Source: Polycladidibacter stylochi
GTDB lineage: Bacteria; Pseudomonadota; Alphaproteobacteria; Rhizobiales; Stappiaceae
Direction: 5' to 3'
NCBI RefSeq assembly: GCF_001562055.1
Contig: NZ_LLWE01000019.1
Location: 161,756-225,755, forward strand
Length of the DNA: 64,000 bases
Part shown: in pieces, positions 35,184-43,905 of the stretch
How the letters are laid out: every line of letters starts with the position of its first letter
Numbering within the stretch: position 1 is the first letter of the stretch
The notes under the pieces: generated by a model
The model's database searches: none
The model's input: the letters and a program-made list of their open reading frames with translations, nothing else
Told to the model about the DNA's origin: nothing
Position numbers and translations under genes: made by a program

Positions 35184-36740
35184 TTATGGGCGTCGCTGCC
35201 TGTTACCGGTTGCACGCCTTGAGGAGCTCGCTCGTCGGGTACCTTTTGCAGGTCTTTCGACTTTATTCCTTGTAGCTCTCGACGTCTTCGCTTTCACGCC
35301 AGTATCTGCATTGGTCTTGCTTTTGTTCGCACTATTATTGTTGCTATTTCCAGCAGTCTTTCCAGCCTGTTTGAATGACGGTTTTCGGCCTTGCGTCGTC
35401 TTTGATGTACTCGCCTGTTTCTCTTGAGGGCTGTTAGATTTTACCGGTGCTTTTTTATAGCTTCGACCCGAAGATGGCTTTGAGCCACTTGGGCTTTGCC
35501 GCGCTCGTCGCGTCGCATTATTTTTCCCCCTTGAGGCTGCGGTTACCGGATCGAATGCCCCACCCGGAAGCGGCTCGCAGTCATCATAAACCCCCGATTT
35601 CAGCTTTTGGCCGATTAACTTTTCAATATCCCGAAGGTATTCGTGCTCGCTCGGGTCACAGAGCGAAATTGCTACCCCGCTTTTGCCAGCTCGTGCAGTA
35701 CGGCCAATACGGTGAACATAGGCCTCAGGCACATTGGGCAACTCGTAGTTGATAACATGTGAAACACCCGGAATATCAATGCCTCGGGCTGCCACATCCG
35801 TTGCAACAAGAATGTTGCACCCTTCACCACGAAATGCATTTAAAACATTCTCACGTTGGCGTTGACTTTTATTGCCGTGTATTGCTGCAGCATCAAAACC
35901 GGCTTTCACCAATTGTTGGGAAACCCTATCTGCGCCCCGTTTGGTTCGGGTGAAAACGATAGCACGCTCTATAGTCAAATCTTTTAGAATTTCAACGAGC
36001 TTCTGCCGCTTACCTGAGCTGTTTACCATTGCAACCGACTGCTCTATGCGCTCGATAGGCTTGGAGGCAGGAGCAACAGAAATTTCTTCTGGTTGACTTA
36101 AAAACTCTTTCGCTAGGCGGCGTATTTGTGTGGGCATGGTCGCAGACAATAAAATTGTCTGCCGCTCTGGGGCCACAGCTTTTAAAATCCGACGAATGGC
36201 AGGAGCAAAACCGAGATCAAGCATTTGATCCGCCTCATCAAGCACAACCATACTTGTTTTTGCAAGGCTCACCGCTTCATTGCGCATGTGGTCTTCCAAA
36301 CGACCTGGTGTTGCAATGATTATATCCAGCCCTGGCGCCATAGCGCGAATTTGCGGATTAGGTTTCACGCCACCTAAGATTACTGTCGAGCTGATTTCAA
36401 GATACTTGCTATAGTTATCTATATTCTCTTTAACTTGATTGGCGAGTTCGCGCGTTGGTACAAGAATGAGTGCGCTACAATGCTTTGCCTCTGGCACCTC
36501 TCCACTTACCACCAGCTTTTGTAGTATTGGCAACACAAAAGCGGCGGTTTTGCCTGTGCCGGTTTGGGCAATCCCTAAGATATCTTTGTTTTCTAAAAGG
36601 GCCGGAATGACATGCTGTTGAATTGGCGTTGGCTTTTGATAGCCCTGCTCTGTTACAGCACGCAAAATCGGAGTAGCTAAACCTGCTTCGGTAAATGCTT
36701 TCAAGCTTTTAACTTTCTTGTATTTGACGCTTTCATACAC
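35184..36740 (-). CDS. rhlE: DEAD-box RNA helicase, RhlE type
   Basis: 518 residues. Helicase motifs occur in order: Q motif GYQKPTPIQQHVIP, I AQTGTGKT, Ia PTRELANQ, II VLDEADQMLD, III SATMP, IV IVFTRTKRGAD, V ATDVAARGIDIPG and VI HRIGRTARAG. From about residue 395 there is a basic, Ser/Lys/Asn-rich disordered tail, as in RhlE proteins, which bind RNA non-specifically and help ribosome assembly and cold growth. It stands alone, with a long upstream region that could hold a structured leader. The start (MYESVKYKK) has no strong ribosome-binding site. Confidence 0.93.
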   Translation of the reverse strand: MYESVKYKKVKSLKAFTEAGLATPILRAVTEQGYQKPTPIQQHVIPALLENKDILGIAQTGTGKTAAFVLPILQKLVVSGEVPEAKHCSALILVPTRELANQVKENIDNYSKYLEISSTVILGGVKPNPQIRAMAPGLDIIIATPGRLEDHMRNEAVSLAKTSMVVLDEADQMLDLGFAPAIRRILKAVAPERQTILLSATMPTQIRRLAKEFLSQPEEISVAPASKPIERIEQSVAMVNSSGKRQKLVEILKDLTIERAIVFTRTKRGADRVSQQLVKAGFDAAAIHGNKSQRQRENVLNAFRGEGCNILVATDVAARGIDIPGVSHVINYELPNVPEAYVHRIGRTARAGKSGVAISLCDPSEHEYLRDIEKLIGQKLKSGVYDDCEPLPGGAFDPVTAASRGKNNATRRARQSPSGSKPSSGRSYKKAPVKSNSPQEKQASTSKTTQGRKPSFKQAGKTAGNSNNNSANKSKTNADTGVKAKTSRATRNKVERPAKGTRRASSSRRATGNRQRRP

Positions 36741-37033
36741 CGCACATGGCTATAACCTAAGCGATTACGCAATTTCAGAGTTTGAAACCCACTCTGTTCT
36801 GATTGTTCGCCAATGTGTATTTTTGCTTTATAAGATGGAGTTCCTTTAAAAAGCAATTATTGGTTCGATGCAAAGCGAACTTATACGCCCGAAACTCCAT
36901 TCCATTTTCTTGCCGCCAAGGAATACAGTTTTTACAAATCCCCGGCAACGGATCGTTTTAACGGCTAGGTTCTTCCAATGATCCAAGAAAAACCAAATAC
37001 GGTTTTTCTAATTAAGATTAATATATGAACACC

Positions 37034-37054
37034 TTTCGAAATATCAATTCGAAA
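37034..37054. promoter_or_regulatory. Inverted repeat, candidate DeoR-family operator
   Basis: TTTCGAA-N7-TTCGAAA, perfect 7-bp arms with 21 bp total length. The TTCG-rich half-sites resemble those bound by GlpR/DeoR repressors. The operon encodes a DeoR regulator, but this site is about 240 bp upstream of the promoter. Confidence 0.4.
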
Positions 37055-37077
37055 ATTGACGGCAAATACCTTTCGTT

Positions 37078-37094
37078 TTGCATTTCAAATGCAA
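37078..37094. promoter_or_regulatory. 17-bp perfect palindrome upstream of the sugar operon
   Basis: TTGCATTTCAAATGCAA, symmetric about base 37086. It may be an operator for a LacI- or DeoR-type regulator; the factor is unknown. Confidence 0.4.
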
Positions 37095-37271
37095 TTCAAA
37101 ACAAACATTTGCAGTTGCGAGTTGCTATCAAGGAATCAAAACAACTCCACAATACTGCTAATACGCCAATACGAAAGATATTCAGCGGCTTCGCGACAAT
37201 CTGACATATCTATTCAAAGACCCTAAGTACCTTAAAATCGTTAGGTAACTTTCGTTTTAATTTTCTTTTTT

Positions 37272-37299
37272 TTGACAAATACGTATTATTTGCTATTTT
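37272..37299 (+). promoter_or_regulatory. Sigma70 promoter of the sugar operon with a palindrome in the spacer
   Basis: TTGACA (37272-37277), a 16-bp spacer and TATTTT (37294-37299), about 65 bp before the first ATG. The spacer contains the palindrome AATACGTATT (37278-37287), well placed for a repressor to block RNA polymerase. Confidence 0.65.
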
Positions 37300-37364
37300 C
37301 ATTTGCACGTTTTGGGTTTGTAAATTGTCTGTATCGAAAATGACGACAACTTTAGGTAGAGCTA

Positions 37365-37790
37365 ATGTTGAAAAGAATTAATCCAATTATATCGCCTGAA
37401 CTGTTGTGTGAATTACATAAGATGGGCCATGGTGATGAGATCGTTTTGAGCGATGCTCACTTCCCAGCTTATTCCTGTAATGAAAAGGTTATGAGAGCAG
37501 ACGGCTCTGAAGTCTCTGATCTCCTAAAAGCTATTACCCCCCTAATAGAGCTGGACCAATACGTTACAGATAATGCGGTCATGATGCAGGCCGTGGAAGG
37601 TGACACCTTGCCTGAGGGACTTGTCGAAGAGTACACCTCATGCTTGCAAGATGGTGCTGAAATTTCTTTCATTGATCGTTTTGCGTTTTACGAAAGAGCG
37701 AAAAGCGCTAGTTGTGTTGTAGTCACCGGAACAACGCGAAAGTACGGAAACATCATCCTTAAAAAGGGTGTGACACCTGACTTTCAATAG
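37365..37790 (+). CDS. RbsD/FucU-family sugar mutarotase
   Basis: 141 residues. [34 protein letters not shown] is the RbsD/FucU signature, and [16 protein letters not shown] gives the conserved C-terminal Tyr-Gly-Asn. The length and sequence are closer to FucU (L-fucose mutarotase) than to RbsD. It interconverts alpha and beta sugar anomers in the cytoplasm, feeding sugar taken up by the ABC transporter encoded next. It is first in the operon, 22 bp before the ATPase gene. Confidence 0.9.
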   Translation: MLKRINPIISPELLCELHKMGHGDEIVLSDAHFPAYSCNEKVMRADGSEVSDLLKAITPLIELDQYVTDNAVMMQAVEGDTLPEGLVEEYTSCLQDGAEISFIDRFAFYERAKSASCVVVTGTTRKYGNIILKKGVTPDFQ

Positions 37791-37812
37791 TTAAATGGTC
37801 GGGAGGTGACCA

Positions 37813-39336
37813 ATGAGTGAGACTTTGCTGTCTATGACAGGAATCTCCAAAGCCTTTGCTGGGGTTCAAGCACTTAAAGATGTGCAGTTTTCCCTACGCA
37901 AAGGAGAAGTGCACGCTTTGATGGGAGAAAACGGCGCGGGTAAATCCACGTTGATGAAAACTCTTATTGGTGTGCATACGCCTGATACTGGCGAAATTAT
38001 TTATAAGGGTGAAAAGGTTTGCTTTGACTCTGTGCTTGATGCGCAGGAAGCCGGGATTTCTATGATTTTCCAAGAGCTCAACCTTATTCCGCACCTCTCT
38101 GTTGCTGAAAACATCTTTTTTGCCCGTGAACCGCTGGTCAACGGCATTATCGACAAACGCAGCATGGAAGCGGAAGCAGCCCGCTTACTCGAAATGTTCG
38201 ATATTGGTGTAAAACCCTCCGATATTGTCAATACACTTTCGGTAGCACAGCAGCAAATGGTTGAGATTTTCAAAGCTCTTTCATTTGATGTTGAGGTTCT
38301 GATTATGGATGAGCCAACCTCAGCCTTAACAGAACGCGAAATTGATAAGCTGTTCGAGCTGGTTGAGAAACTAAAAGCAAAGGGCGTATGTATTGTTTAC
38401 ATTTCGCACCGCATGAACGAGCTCAAACGCATATGTGACCACATTACGATCTTCCGTGATGGCACATACGTATCCGACCATAAACTTAGCGACATAACCA
38501 TGGACGAGATAATCGCCAAAATGGTTGGCCGCTCTTTGGACAACCACTTCCCCGAAAAAACTTCGGTTGTTACAGATGAAGTTTTGATGTCGGTGAAGAG
38601 TGCTTGTCGATATGGCGTATTCGACCCAATTAGCTTTGACCTCAAAAGGGGTGAAATTCTCGGAATAACCGGTCTTGTTGGGGCCAAAAGAACCGAGCTT
38701 GCCCGTGCTATTTTCGGCGCTGACCGTCTGGATGAAGGCCAAGTTATTGTCGGCACCAAACAGGTGAAAGCCAGCTCTCCAGCGGACGGTATTGCCGGTG
38801 GTATTGCCTACCTCTCAGAGGATCGCAAACTCAACGGTATTGCCGTGAGCATGAGCATTCGTGAAAACATGACCATGCCGTCAACCGATAAGGTTTCCAA
38901 CGCTGCAGGTGTTATTTCCTATGCTGCCGAAAAGGCTGCTTGTGACACCTACATCAAAAAAATGGAAATCAAAACGCCCACCATTGAGCAGTTGGTCAGC
39001 AATCTTTCCGGCGGTAACCAACAAAAAGTGGTGATTGGCAAATGGCTCTTCCGTGATGCCAAAATCATGATTTTTGATGAACCGACCCGCGGCATTGATG
39101 TGGGTGCAAAATACGCCATTTATCAACTTCTTGATGAGCTGGCGGCACAAGGGGTTGGTGTCATCATGATCTCCTCTGAATTGCCAGAGGTTCTGGGTAT
39201 GTCAGATCGCATTTTGGTGATGAAAGAAGGCGAACTGACCGGAATGCTTGATTGCAAAAAAACTGACCAAGAAGAAATTATGCATTACGCCACTGGCGTT
39301 AAAAATATGTACAAGGGACAGCGGGAGGTCGCTTAA
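37813..39336 (+). CDS. Sugar ABC transporter ATPase, RbsA type
   Basis: 507 residues, two fused ABC domains as usual for carbohydrate importers of the CUT2 class. The first half has Walker A GENGAGKSTLMKTL, LSVAQQQMVEIFKAL and Walker B LIMDEPTSALTEREI. The second half has the normally degenerate GLVGAKRTELARAIFG, then LSGGNQQKVVIGKWLF and MIFDEPTRGIDVGAK. It drives uptake with the permease and binding protein encoded downstream. GGGAGGTGACC precedes the start, and its stop abuts the permease ATG. Confidence 0.94.
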   Translation: MSETLLSMTGISKAFAGVQALKDVQFSLRKGEVHALMGENGAGKSTLMKTLIGVHTPDTGEIIYKGEKVCFDSVLDAQEAGISMIFQELNLIPHLSVAENIFFAREPLVNGIIDKRSMEAEAARLLEMFDIGVKPSDIVNTLSVAQQQMVEIFKALSFDVEVLIMDEPTSALTEREIDKLFELVEKLKAKGVCIVYISHRMNELKRICDHITIFRDGTYVSDHKLSDITMDEIIAKMVGRSLDNHFPEKTSVVTDEVLMSVKSACRYGVFDPISFDLKRGEILGITGLVGAKRTELARAIFGADRLDEGQVIVGTKQVKASSPADGIAGGIAYLSEDRKLNGIAVSMSIRENMTMPSTDKVSNAAGVISYAAEKAACDTYIKKMEIKTPTIEQLVSNLSGGNQQKVVIGKWLFRDAKIMIFDEPTRGIDVGAKYAIYQLLDELAAQGVGVIMISSELPEVLGMSDRILVMKEGELTGMLDCKKTDQEEIMHYATGVKNMYKGQREVA

Positions 39337-40368
39337 ATGTCTGAGAAACAAAAACAAATGCTGCAAAAGCTTGCAGCGTTGGCGGGACTGGTCTGTCTTT
39401 TCATCGCTTTCGCCATTTCTAACGAGTACTTTTTTACCGTTAACAACCTGATGACCATTGGTCTGCAGACATCAACAATTGCCTTTATTGGTATTGGTGT
39501 GACCCTGCCGATTTTGACCGGCGGTATTGATCTTTCCATCGGCTCAGTTGTTGCTCTGGCTGGCGTTGCCGCTGCAATGCTGGTCAATGCCGGAGCGCCT
39601 GTTCCGATTGGTATGATGTTTGGTGTCCTTGTTGGCGCACTTTGCGGCACAACGAACGGCGTCTTCATTACGCGCCTGCGCTTGCCACCATTTATTGCCA
39701 CATTGGGTATGATGATGATTGCGCGCGGTATTGCGCTTTATATCACCAATGCCGCTCCGGTTTCCGGCATGCCTGAATCATTTTCAACTTTAGGCAACGG
39801 TGCGCTGTTCCGTGTGGTTGAAGTTGGTGCCAACGGCTTTCCTATCGTGAAATTCCCTGGCATCCCTTACCCTGTTATTCTTATGGTATTTCTCGCGGTG
39901 GCCTTTGCCTTCGTGTTGATGAAACTTCGTGTTGGCCGTTACCTTTACGCTATTGGCTCAAACGAAGAAGCTGCCCGTCTTTCGGGTATTAAAACTGATC
40001 GTGTGAAAGTTTTTGCTTACATGTGCAGTGGTGCACTCGCTGGTTTGACCGGTGTTGTGCTGGCCTCTCGCCTTGTAACCGCACAGCCAAATGGTGGTGT
40101 GATGTACGAACTTGATGCGATTGCGAGTGCGGTTGTTGGAGGCACCTCACTCACGGGTGGTGTTGGCACCATTCCGGGCACTTTGATCGGTGCGTTTATC
40201 ATGGGCGTTCTTCGTAACGGCCTGAATATGAACGGAACTTCCTTCTTTGTTCAGCAGATTATCATCGGCGGTGTGATTATTGCGACCGTTGCCTTTGATC
40301 AGCTGCGCCAACAGAAGAAAACTTCCAAACCAAAACCTGTGTCTAAAACCACAAAAGCGCCTAAATAG
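39337..40368 (+). CDS. Sugar ABC transporter permease, RbsC type
   Basis: 343 residues, eight to ten membrane helices. IGIGVTLPILTGGIDLSIGSVVALAGV and GVFITRLRLPPFIATLGMMMIARG are typical of CUT2 permeases, and the coupling loop includes AIGSNEEAARLSGIKTDRVKVFAYM. It follows the ATPase with no gap (TAAATG), so it is translationally coupled. The C-terminal tail is Lys-rich. Confidence 0.94.
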   Translation: MSEKQKQMLQKLAALAGLVCLFIAFAISNEYFFTVNNLMTIGLQTSTIAFIGIGVTLPILTGGIDLSIGSVVALAGVAAAMLVNAGAPVPIGMMFGVLVGALCGTTNGVFITRLRLPPFIATLGMMMIARGIALYITNAAPVSGMPESFSTLGNGALFRVVEVGANGFPIVKFPGIPYPVILMVFLAVAFAFVLMKLRVGRYLYAIGSNEEAARLSGIKTDRVKVFAYMCSGALAGLTGVVLASRLVTAQPNGGVMYELDAIASAVVGGTSLTGGVGTIPGTLIGAFIMGVLRNGLNMNGTSFFVQQIIIGGVIIATVAFDQLRQQKKTSKPKPVSKTTKAPK

Positions 40369-40380
40369 GGAGGGCGAATT

Positions 40381-41325
40381 ATGAAAAAACTAGCAATTGC
40401 CGCAATGGTTGGTCTGACTGCTATGATGACTGCTCCTATTGCATACGCAAAGTCAAATGAAATTGCAGTGATCGTTAAAACATCCAACTCCAACTTCTGG
40501 CAAAATGTGCGCGGTGGTGCTGTTGCAGCTGAAGAAGAGCTGAAAGATTACAAGATTACTTTCCAAGGTCCTGAAGCTGAAACCGCAGTTGCGAAACAGG
40601 TTGATATGGTTCAAAACGCCGTAAATCGCGGTGTTGCTGGTATTGTGTTGGCACCTTCCGACCCTGTTGCTCTGGTTCCTTCAGTTAAAAAGGCATGGGA
40701 AGCTGGTATTCCGGTCATCTTGATTGACTCCAGCCTGAAGAGTGACGGCAAGTACTATCAGTCGTTCCTCTCCACCGATAACCGTAAAGCCGGCGCATTG
40801 GCTGCAGGTAAACTGCTTGAGCAAGTGAAAAAGCCAGTTGGTAAAGTTGCAATGATGTCATTCACCCCTGGTGCTGGCTCTGCGATTGACCGTGATGGCG
40901 GCTTTAAAGATGCCGTTGAAGCAGCTGGTGCAACCGTTGTTGGCCCATTCTACTCACAAGCCGACATGGTTACAGCATTGAACCAGACAATTGACGTATT
41001 GGCTTCTAACCAAGACTTGGTTGCTCTGTTCGGCTCTAACGAACCAACAGCTGTTGGTATGGGCCGTGCTTTGAAACAACAAGGCTATGCCGGTAAAGTG
41101 GTTGCTGTTGGTTTCGATGGTAACGCTGATCTGCAGTCATTTGTTCGTGACGGCACACTGCAAGGTATCGTTGTTCAGTCTTCTTACGCCATGGGCTACA
41201 AAGGTGTTAAAACCGTTAAAGCAGTTCTTGATGGTAAAAAGGTCGAAAAATTCATCGATACAGGTGTTGTATTTGTAACCAAAGACAACATCGACTCCGA
41301 AGAAGCAAAAGCAGTTCTCTACTAA
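40381..41325 (+). CDS. Sugar ABC transporter periplasmic binding protein, RbsB type
   Basis: 314 residues with a signal peptide cleaved near AYA-KS. It is a type I periplasmic binding protein: IAVIVKTSNSNFWQNVRGGA, GVAGIVLAPSDPVALVPSV, GIPVILIDSSL and VGFDGNADLQSFVRDGTLQG. The sugar is not readable from sequence; the mutarotase suggests a pyranose such as fucose, ribose or a related monosaccharide. GGGAGGGCG precedes the ATG. A stable hairpin after the gene may protect its mRNA or reduce readthrough. Confidence 0.94.
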   Translation: MKKLAIAAMVGLTAMMTAPIAYAKSNEIAVIVKTSNSNFWQNVRGGAVAAEEELKDYKITFQGPEAETAVAKQVDMVQNAVNRGVAGIVLAPSDPVALVPSVKKAWEAGIPVILIDSSLKSDGKYYQSFLSTDNRKAGALAAGKLLEQVKKPVGKVAMMSFTPGAGSAIDRDGGFKDAVEAAGATVVGPFYSQADMVTALNQTIDVLASNQDLVALFGSNEPTAVGMGRALKQQGYAGKVVAVGFDGNADLQSFVRDGTLQGIVVQSSYAMGYKGVKTVKAVLDGKKVEKFIDTGVVFVTKDNIDSEEAKAVLY

Positions 41326-41348
41326 TAAATTGAGCTGAATAATAAATA

Positions 41349-41375
41349 GGGGTTACTGCAATTAGCGGTAACCCC
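41349..41375 (+). terminator. Intercistronic hairpin after the binding-protein gene
   Basis: GGGGTTAC / GTAACCCC (41349-41356 and 41368-41375), with extra GC pairing in the loop region. It lies 24 bp past the stop and 18 bp before the next ATG. Such hairpins commonly let the binding protein be made in excess over later genes. Confidence 0.6.
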
Positions 41376-41392
41376 AGCTGCAAGGAAATCTC

Positions 41393-42415
41393 ATGTCTAC
41401 TTTTAAATTAAGTGAAAACGCAGTAGATCAAGCTGTAATCCCAACAAAAACACTTTCCAACGGCTACAAAATGCCCGCTATTGGCATGGGAACATTTGGA
41501 TCTGACCGCTTTACATCTGATGATATTGCAAATGCTGTAAAGGGTGCGGCTGCTGTTGGTTTTCGTTTCTTCGATTGCGCATCTGTTTATGAAAATGAAG
41601 CTCAGATTGGCGAAATTTTAAAAGATATTCAAACTGTTATCCCTCGCGAAGAGCTTTTTGTAGATTCAAAAGTTTGGAATGACCAGCACGACAATGTAAT
41701 TGAGTCTTGTAAAAAGACTTTGAAAGACTTGCAGCTTGATTATCTGGATTTGTATTTAACACACTGGCCTTTCCCGAACTATCACGCTCCCGGTTGTGAT
41801 GGCGATTCCCGCAGTCCAGATGCTGTGCCTTATATCCATGAAAATTTCATGAAGACTTGGGAGCAAATGGAGCAATTGGTTGAAATGGGACTGGTGCGTT
41901 CCATCGGTACTTCCAATATGACAGTTGCAAAAATGGAATTGCTGCTGCGCGACGCCAAGATTAAACCAGTTGTGAATGAAATGGAGTGCCACCCCCACTT
42001 CCAGCAGGAAGAACTCTATCAATTCCTTATGGAAAACGGTGTACTACCTATCGGCTTTTGTCCAATTGGCTCTCCTACCCGCCCTGACCGCGATAAAACC
42101 GAAAACGATACTGTCGATATCGAAGATCCTGTCATCGTTGCGGCGGCTAAGCGCCTTGGTGTCCACCCTGCTGTTGTTTGTATTAAGTGGGCTGTACAAC
42201 GTGGTCATGTGCCGATTCCATTCTCCGTTCACGAAGTTGAATACACTTCAAACTTAAAGTGTATTACCGAAAACCCGCTGACAGATGAAGAAATGACAGC
42301 AATTTCGAAAATTGATCGTGATTGCCGCCTGATTAAAGGCCAAGTTTTCCTTTGGGAGAGCGCAAAAGGTTGGGAAGACCTTTGGGATCTCGATGGAACC
42401 ATTGCGAAAGCATAA
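41393..42415 (+). CDS. Aldo/keto reductase
   Basis: 340 residues, (alpha/beta)8 NAD(P)H-dependent reductase. The active-site Tyr region FFDCASVYENEAQIGEIL, the catalytic Lys in LFVDSKVWNDQH, and DLYLTHWPFPNYH with the active-site His are present, along with VRSIGTSNM and PVVNEMECHPHFQQ. It is encoded inside the sugar-uptake operon, so it probably oxidises or reduces the imported sugar; the direction and substrate are unknown. CAAGGAAA precedes the ATG. Confidence 0.92.
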   Translation: MSTFKLSENAVDQAVIPTKTLSNGYKMPAIGMGTFGSDRFTSDDIANAVKGAAAVGFRFFDCASVYENEAQIGEILKDIQTVIPREELFVDSKVWNDQHDNVIESCKKTLKDLQLDYLDLYLTHWPFPNYHAPGCDGDSRSPDAVPYIHENFMKTWEQMEQLVEMGLVRSIGTSNMTVAKMELLLRDAKIKPVVNEMECHPHFQQEELYQFLMENGVLPIGFCPIGSPTRPDRDKTENDTVDIEDPVIVAAAKRLGVHPAVVCIKWAVQRGHVPIPFSVHEVEYTSNLKCITENPLTDEEMTAISKIDRDCRLIKGQVFLWESAKGWEDLWDLDGTIAKA

Positions 42416-42437
42416 AAAATACTTTAAGTCGAAGATA

Positions 42438-42467
42438 AGTTTCCCCTGCAACAACGCAGGGGAAACT
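42438..42467 (+). terminator. Strong hairpin between the aldo/keto reductase and DeoR genes
   Basis: AGTTTCCCCTGC pairs perfectly over 12 bp with GCAGGGGAAACT, loop AACAAC, 22 bp past the reductase stop. It probably terminates or attenuates the operon before the regulator gene. Confidence 0.75.
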
Positions 42468-42524
42468 AACTGATTTTCGTTTATGTTTTACATGCAACCA
42501 GGCCAGACACTTTCGGAGAAAAAA

Positions 42525-43304
42525 ATGAGTGCCTATGACCGACGCAAAAAGATATTGGCGATGCTCAATGCCAAAGGACGCGTTGAGGTTAAAGAGCTGG
42601 TTGATATTTTCGAAACTTCCGAAGTGACAATTCGTGCCGATCTGCGAAAGCTTGAACATGAAAATCTACTTAAACGTTTTCATGGTGGAGCACAGACTCT
42701 AGATAAAGCTGGCACTTCGGTAAGAGCAACCGAAAATGAGGTCACTCTTGAGCGACGTTATGGGATAAATGCGAGCGCGAAAGAGAGAATTGCCCAGCGG
42801 GCAGTTAGTTACGTTGCACCTGGAAATTCAGTAATACTGGATAGCGGTAGCACAACGCACCTCATAGCCCAGGCATTGGCACCACAAGGGGCGATTATCG
42901 CGATTACAAACAATTTGCCTGCTGCAGACGCACTTGCCGAAAGCCCGGACACGACGTTGGTTATTTGTGGCGGCGTGTATAGAAGCAAAACAAAATCTTT
43001 ACATGGTCCAAAAGCTGAACAATGTCTTGAAGGCGTGTCTGCCGATATACTGTTTATTGGGGCCGATGGAATTGACCCGCAAAAAGGAATAACTACCTTT
43101 AATACGGGCTATGCCATTAGTGCTGTGATGGCAGAATGCGCACATAAAATTATTGCTGTTGTCGATTCAACAAAAATTGGCCGCGTTGGTTTCAACAAGG
43201 TACTGAGCACTCATGTGATTGATATTTTGATCACCGATAGCGATATTACAGCCGAATATATGGAGGCATTTCAAAAGCAAGGTGTTGAAGTTGTAATGGT
43301 TTAA
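42525..43304 (+). CDS. DeoR/GlpR-family transcriptional regulator
   Basis: 259 residues from ATG 42525 (MSAYDRRKKILAML), which has GGAG seven bases upstream; an ATG at 42483 is the alternative. The N-terminal DeoR helix-turn-helix is VEVKELVDIFETSEVTIRADLRKLEHENLLKRFHGGA. The sugar-phosphate-binding DeoRC domain has ILDSGSTTHLIAQAL, ITNNLPAADALAE, VICGGVYRSKTKSLHGP and FIGADGIDPQKGIT. It probably represses the upstream sugar operon until a phosphorylated intermediate appears. Confidence 0.93.
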   Translation: MSAYDRRKKILAMLNAKGRVEVKELVDIFETSEVTIRADLRKLEHENLLKRFHGGAQTLDKAGTSVRATENEVTLERRYGINASAKERIAQRAVSYVAPGNSVILDSGSTTHLIAQALAPQGAIIAITNNLPAADALAESPDTTLVICGGVYRSKTKSLHGPKAEQCLEGVSADILFIGADGIDPQKGITTFNTGYAISAVMAECAHKIIAVVDSTKIGRVGFNKVLSTHVIDILITDSDITAEYMEAFQKQGVEVVMV

Positions 43305-43353
43305 GCACCTATACAGCCTGTGCCCTCTCCTCTTTTCAACCCACTTGTTTGCC

Positions 43354-43905
43354 TCAGGTTATCATCGCTCTTTTTAGCTTAGGCAAAAACTTCCAGATTT
43401 CTCTATTAAGCTGAACCATTTGCTCTATCGCCTTCGCCATTCCATGGATACGGGCATCATCAATTGCTTTCACCTCTCCTAAAGAGAGCTCACCATTTTT
43501 ACGCTGGATCCGCATAGAGTGCGTATGGGTTATGTCGCCTTCCTCGTTCAATCGGAACATAGAATGGTTAAACTCGTTACGCATTTTTGTACTTTGGTTG
43601 AAAAGACGAATAATACGTCTGAGTTCTTTTGCAGTTGCCGGATCATTCAGTTTGGCATTGGCAAGACGTTCAACAAGCTCCAAGCGCGCACGTGTGGTGT
43701 TTAGAGTGCCAAAAACAATAGTGGCAGTGATCTCATCAGTTCTCATAAGATACTGTAATATATAAATAAACATAGATTCATTATTTGACCAACTGTAACT
43801 AATATTACCAATAAGTCCGAATAGTAAATTACGGCGTCCTGCCTTGGAAGGCGCAACTCTGTCAAGCTCATCAAAATCTGGTTCTATAGCTTTTTGATTA
43901 TTCAC
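43354..43905 (-). CDS. Unknown protein with a HEPN-like RxxxxH motif
   Basis: 183 residues, predicted mostly helical and basic, without signal peptide. KMRNEFNHSMFRL at about residues 108-120 contains R109-N110-x3-H114, the RNxxxH arrangement seen in HEPN ribonucleases and non-catalytic HEPN relatives. No antitoxin-like neighbour is present, only the convergent DeoR gene and an AT-rich gap. The family is not recognised. It could be a HEPN-domain stress or defence protein, or an unrelated helical protein with a chance motif. The ATG follows an AGGAGC sequence. Confidence 0.6.
   Translation of the reverse strand: MNNQKAIEPDFDELDRVAPSKAGRRNLLFGLIGNISYSWSNNESMFIYILQYLMRTDEITATIVFGTLNTTRARLELVERLANAKLNDPATAKELRRIIRLFNQSTKMRNEFNHSMFRLNEEGDITHTHSMRIQRKNGELSLGEVKAIDDARIHGMAKAIEQMVQLNREIWKFLPKLKRAMIT

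Larger units (their letters stand above)
36741..37364. other. Divergent regulatory region between rhlE and the sugar operon
   Basis: 624 bp, AT-rich. It should contain the rhlE promoter with a possibly long leader (GGAGTT near 36838 can pair with AACTCC near 36893), and the sugar-operon promoter at 37272-37299. Two inverted repeats in between are annotated separately as candidate DeoR operators. Confidence 0.6.

Noticed and set aside
37365..37790. Calling the mutarotase fucU and the operon a fucose operon
   Set aside because: FucU and RbsD are closely related and no fucose isomerase, kinase or aldolase is encoded here, so the sugar stays undetermined.
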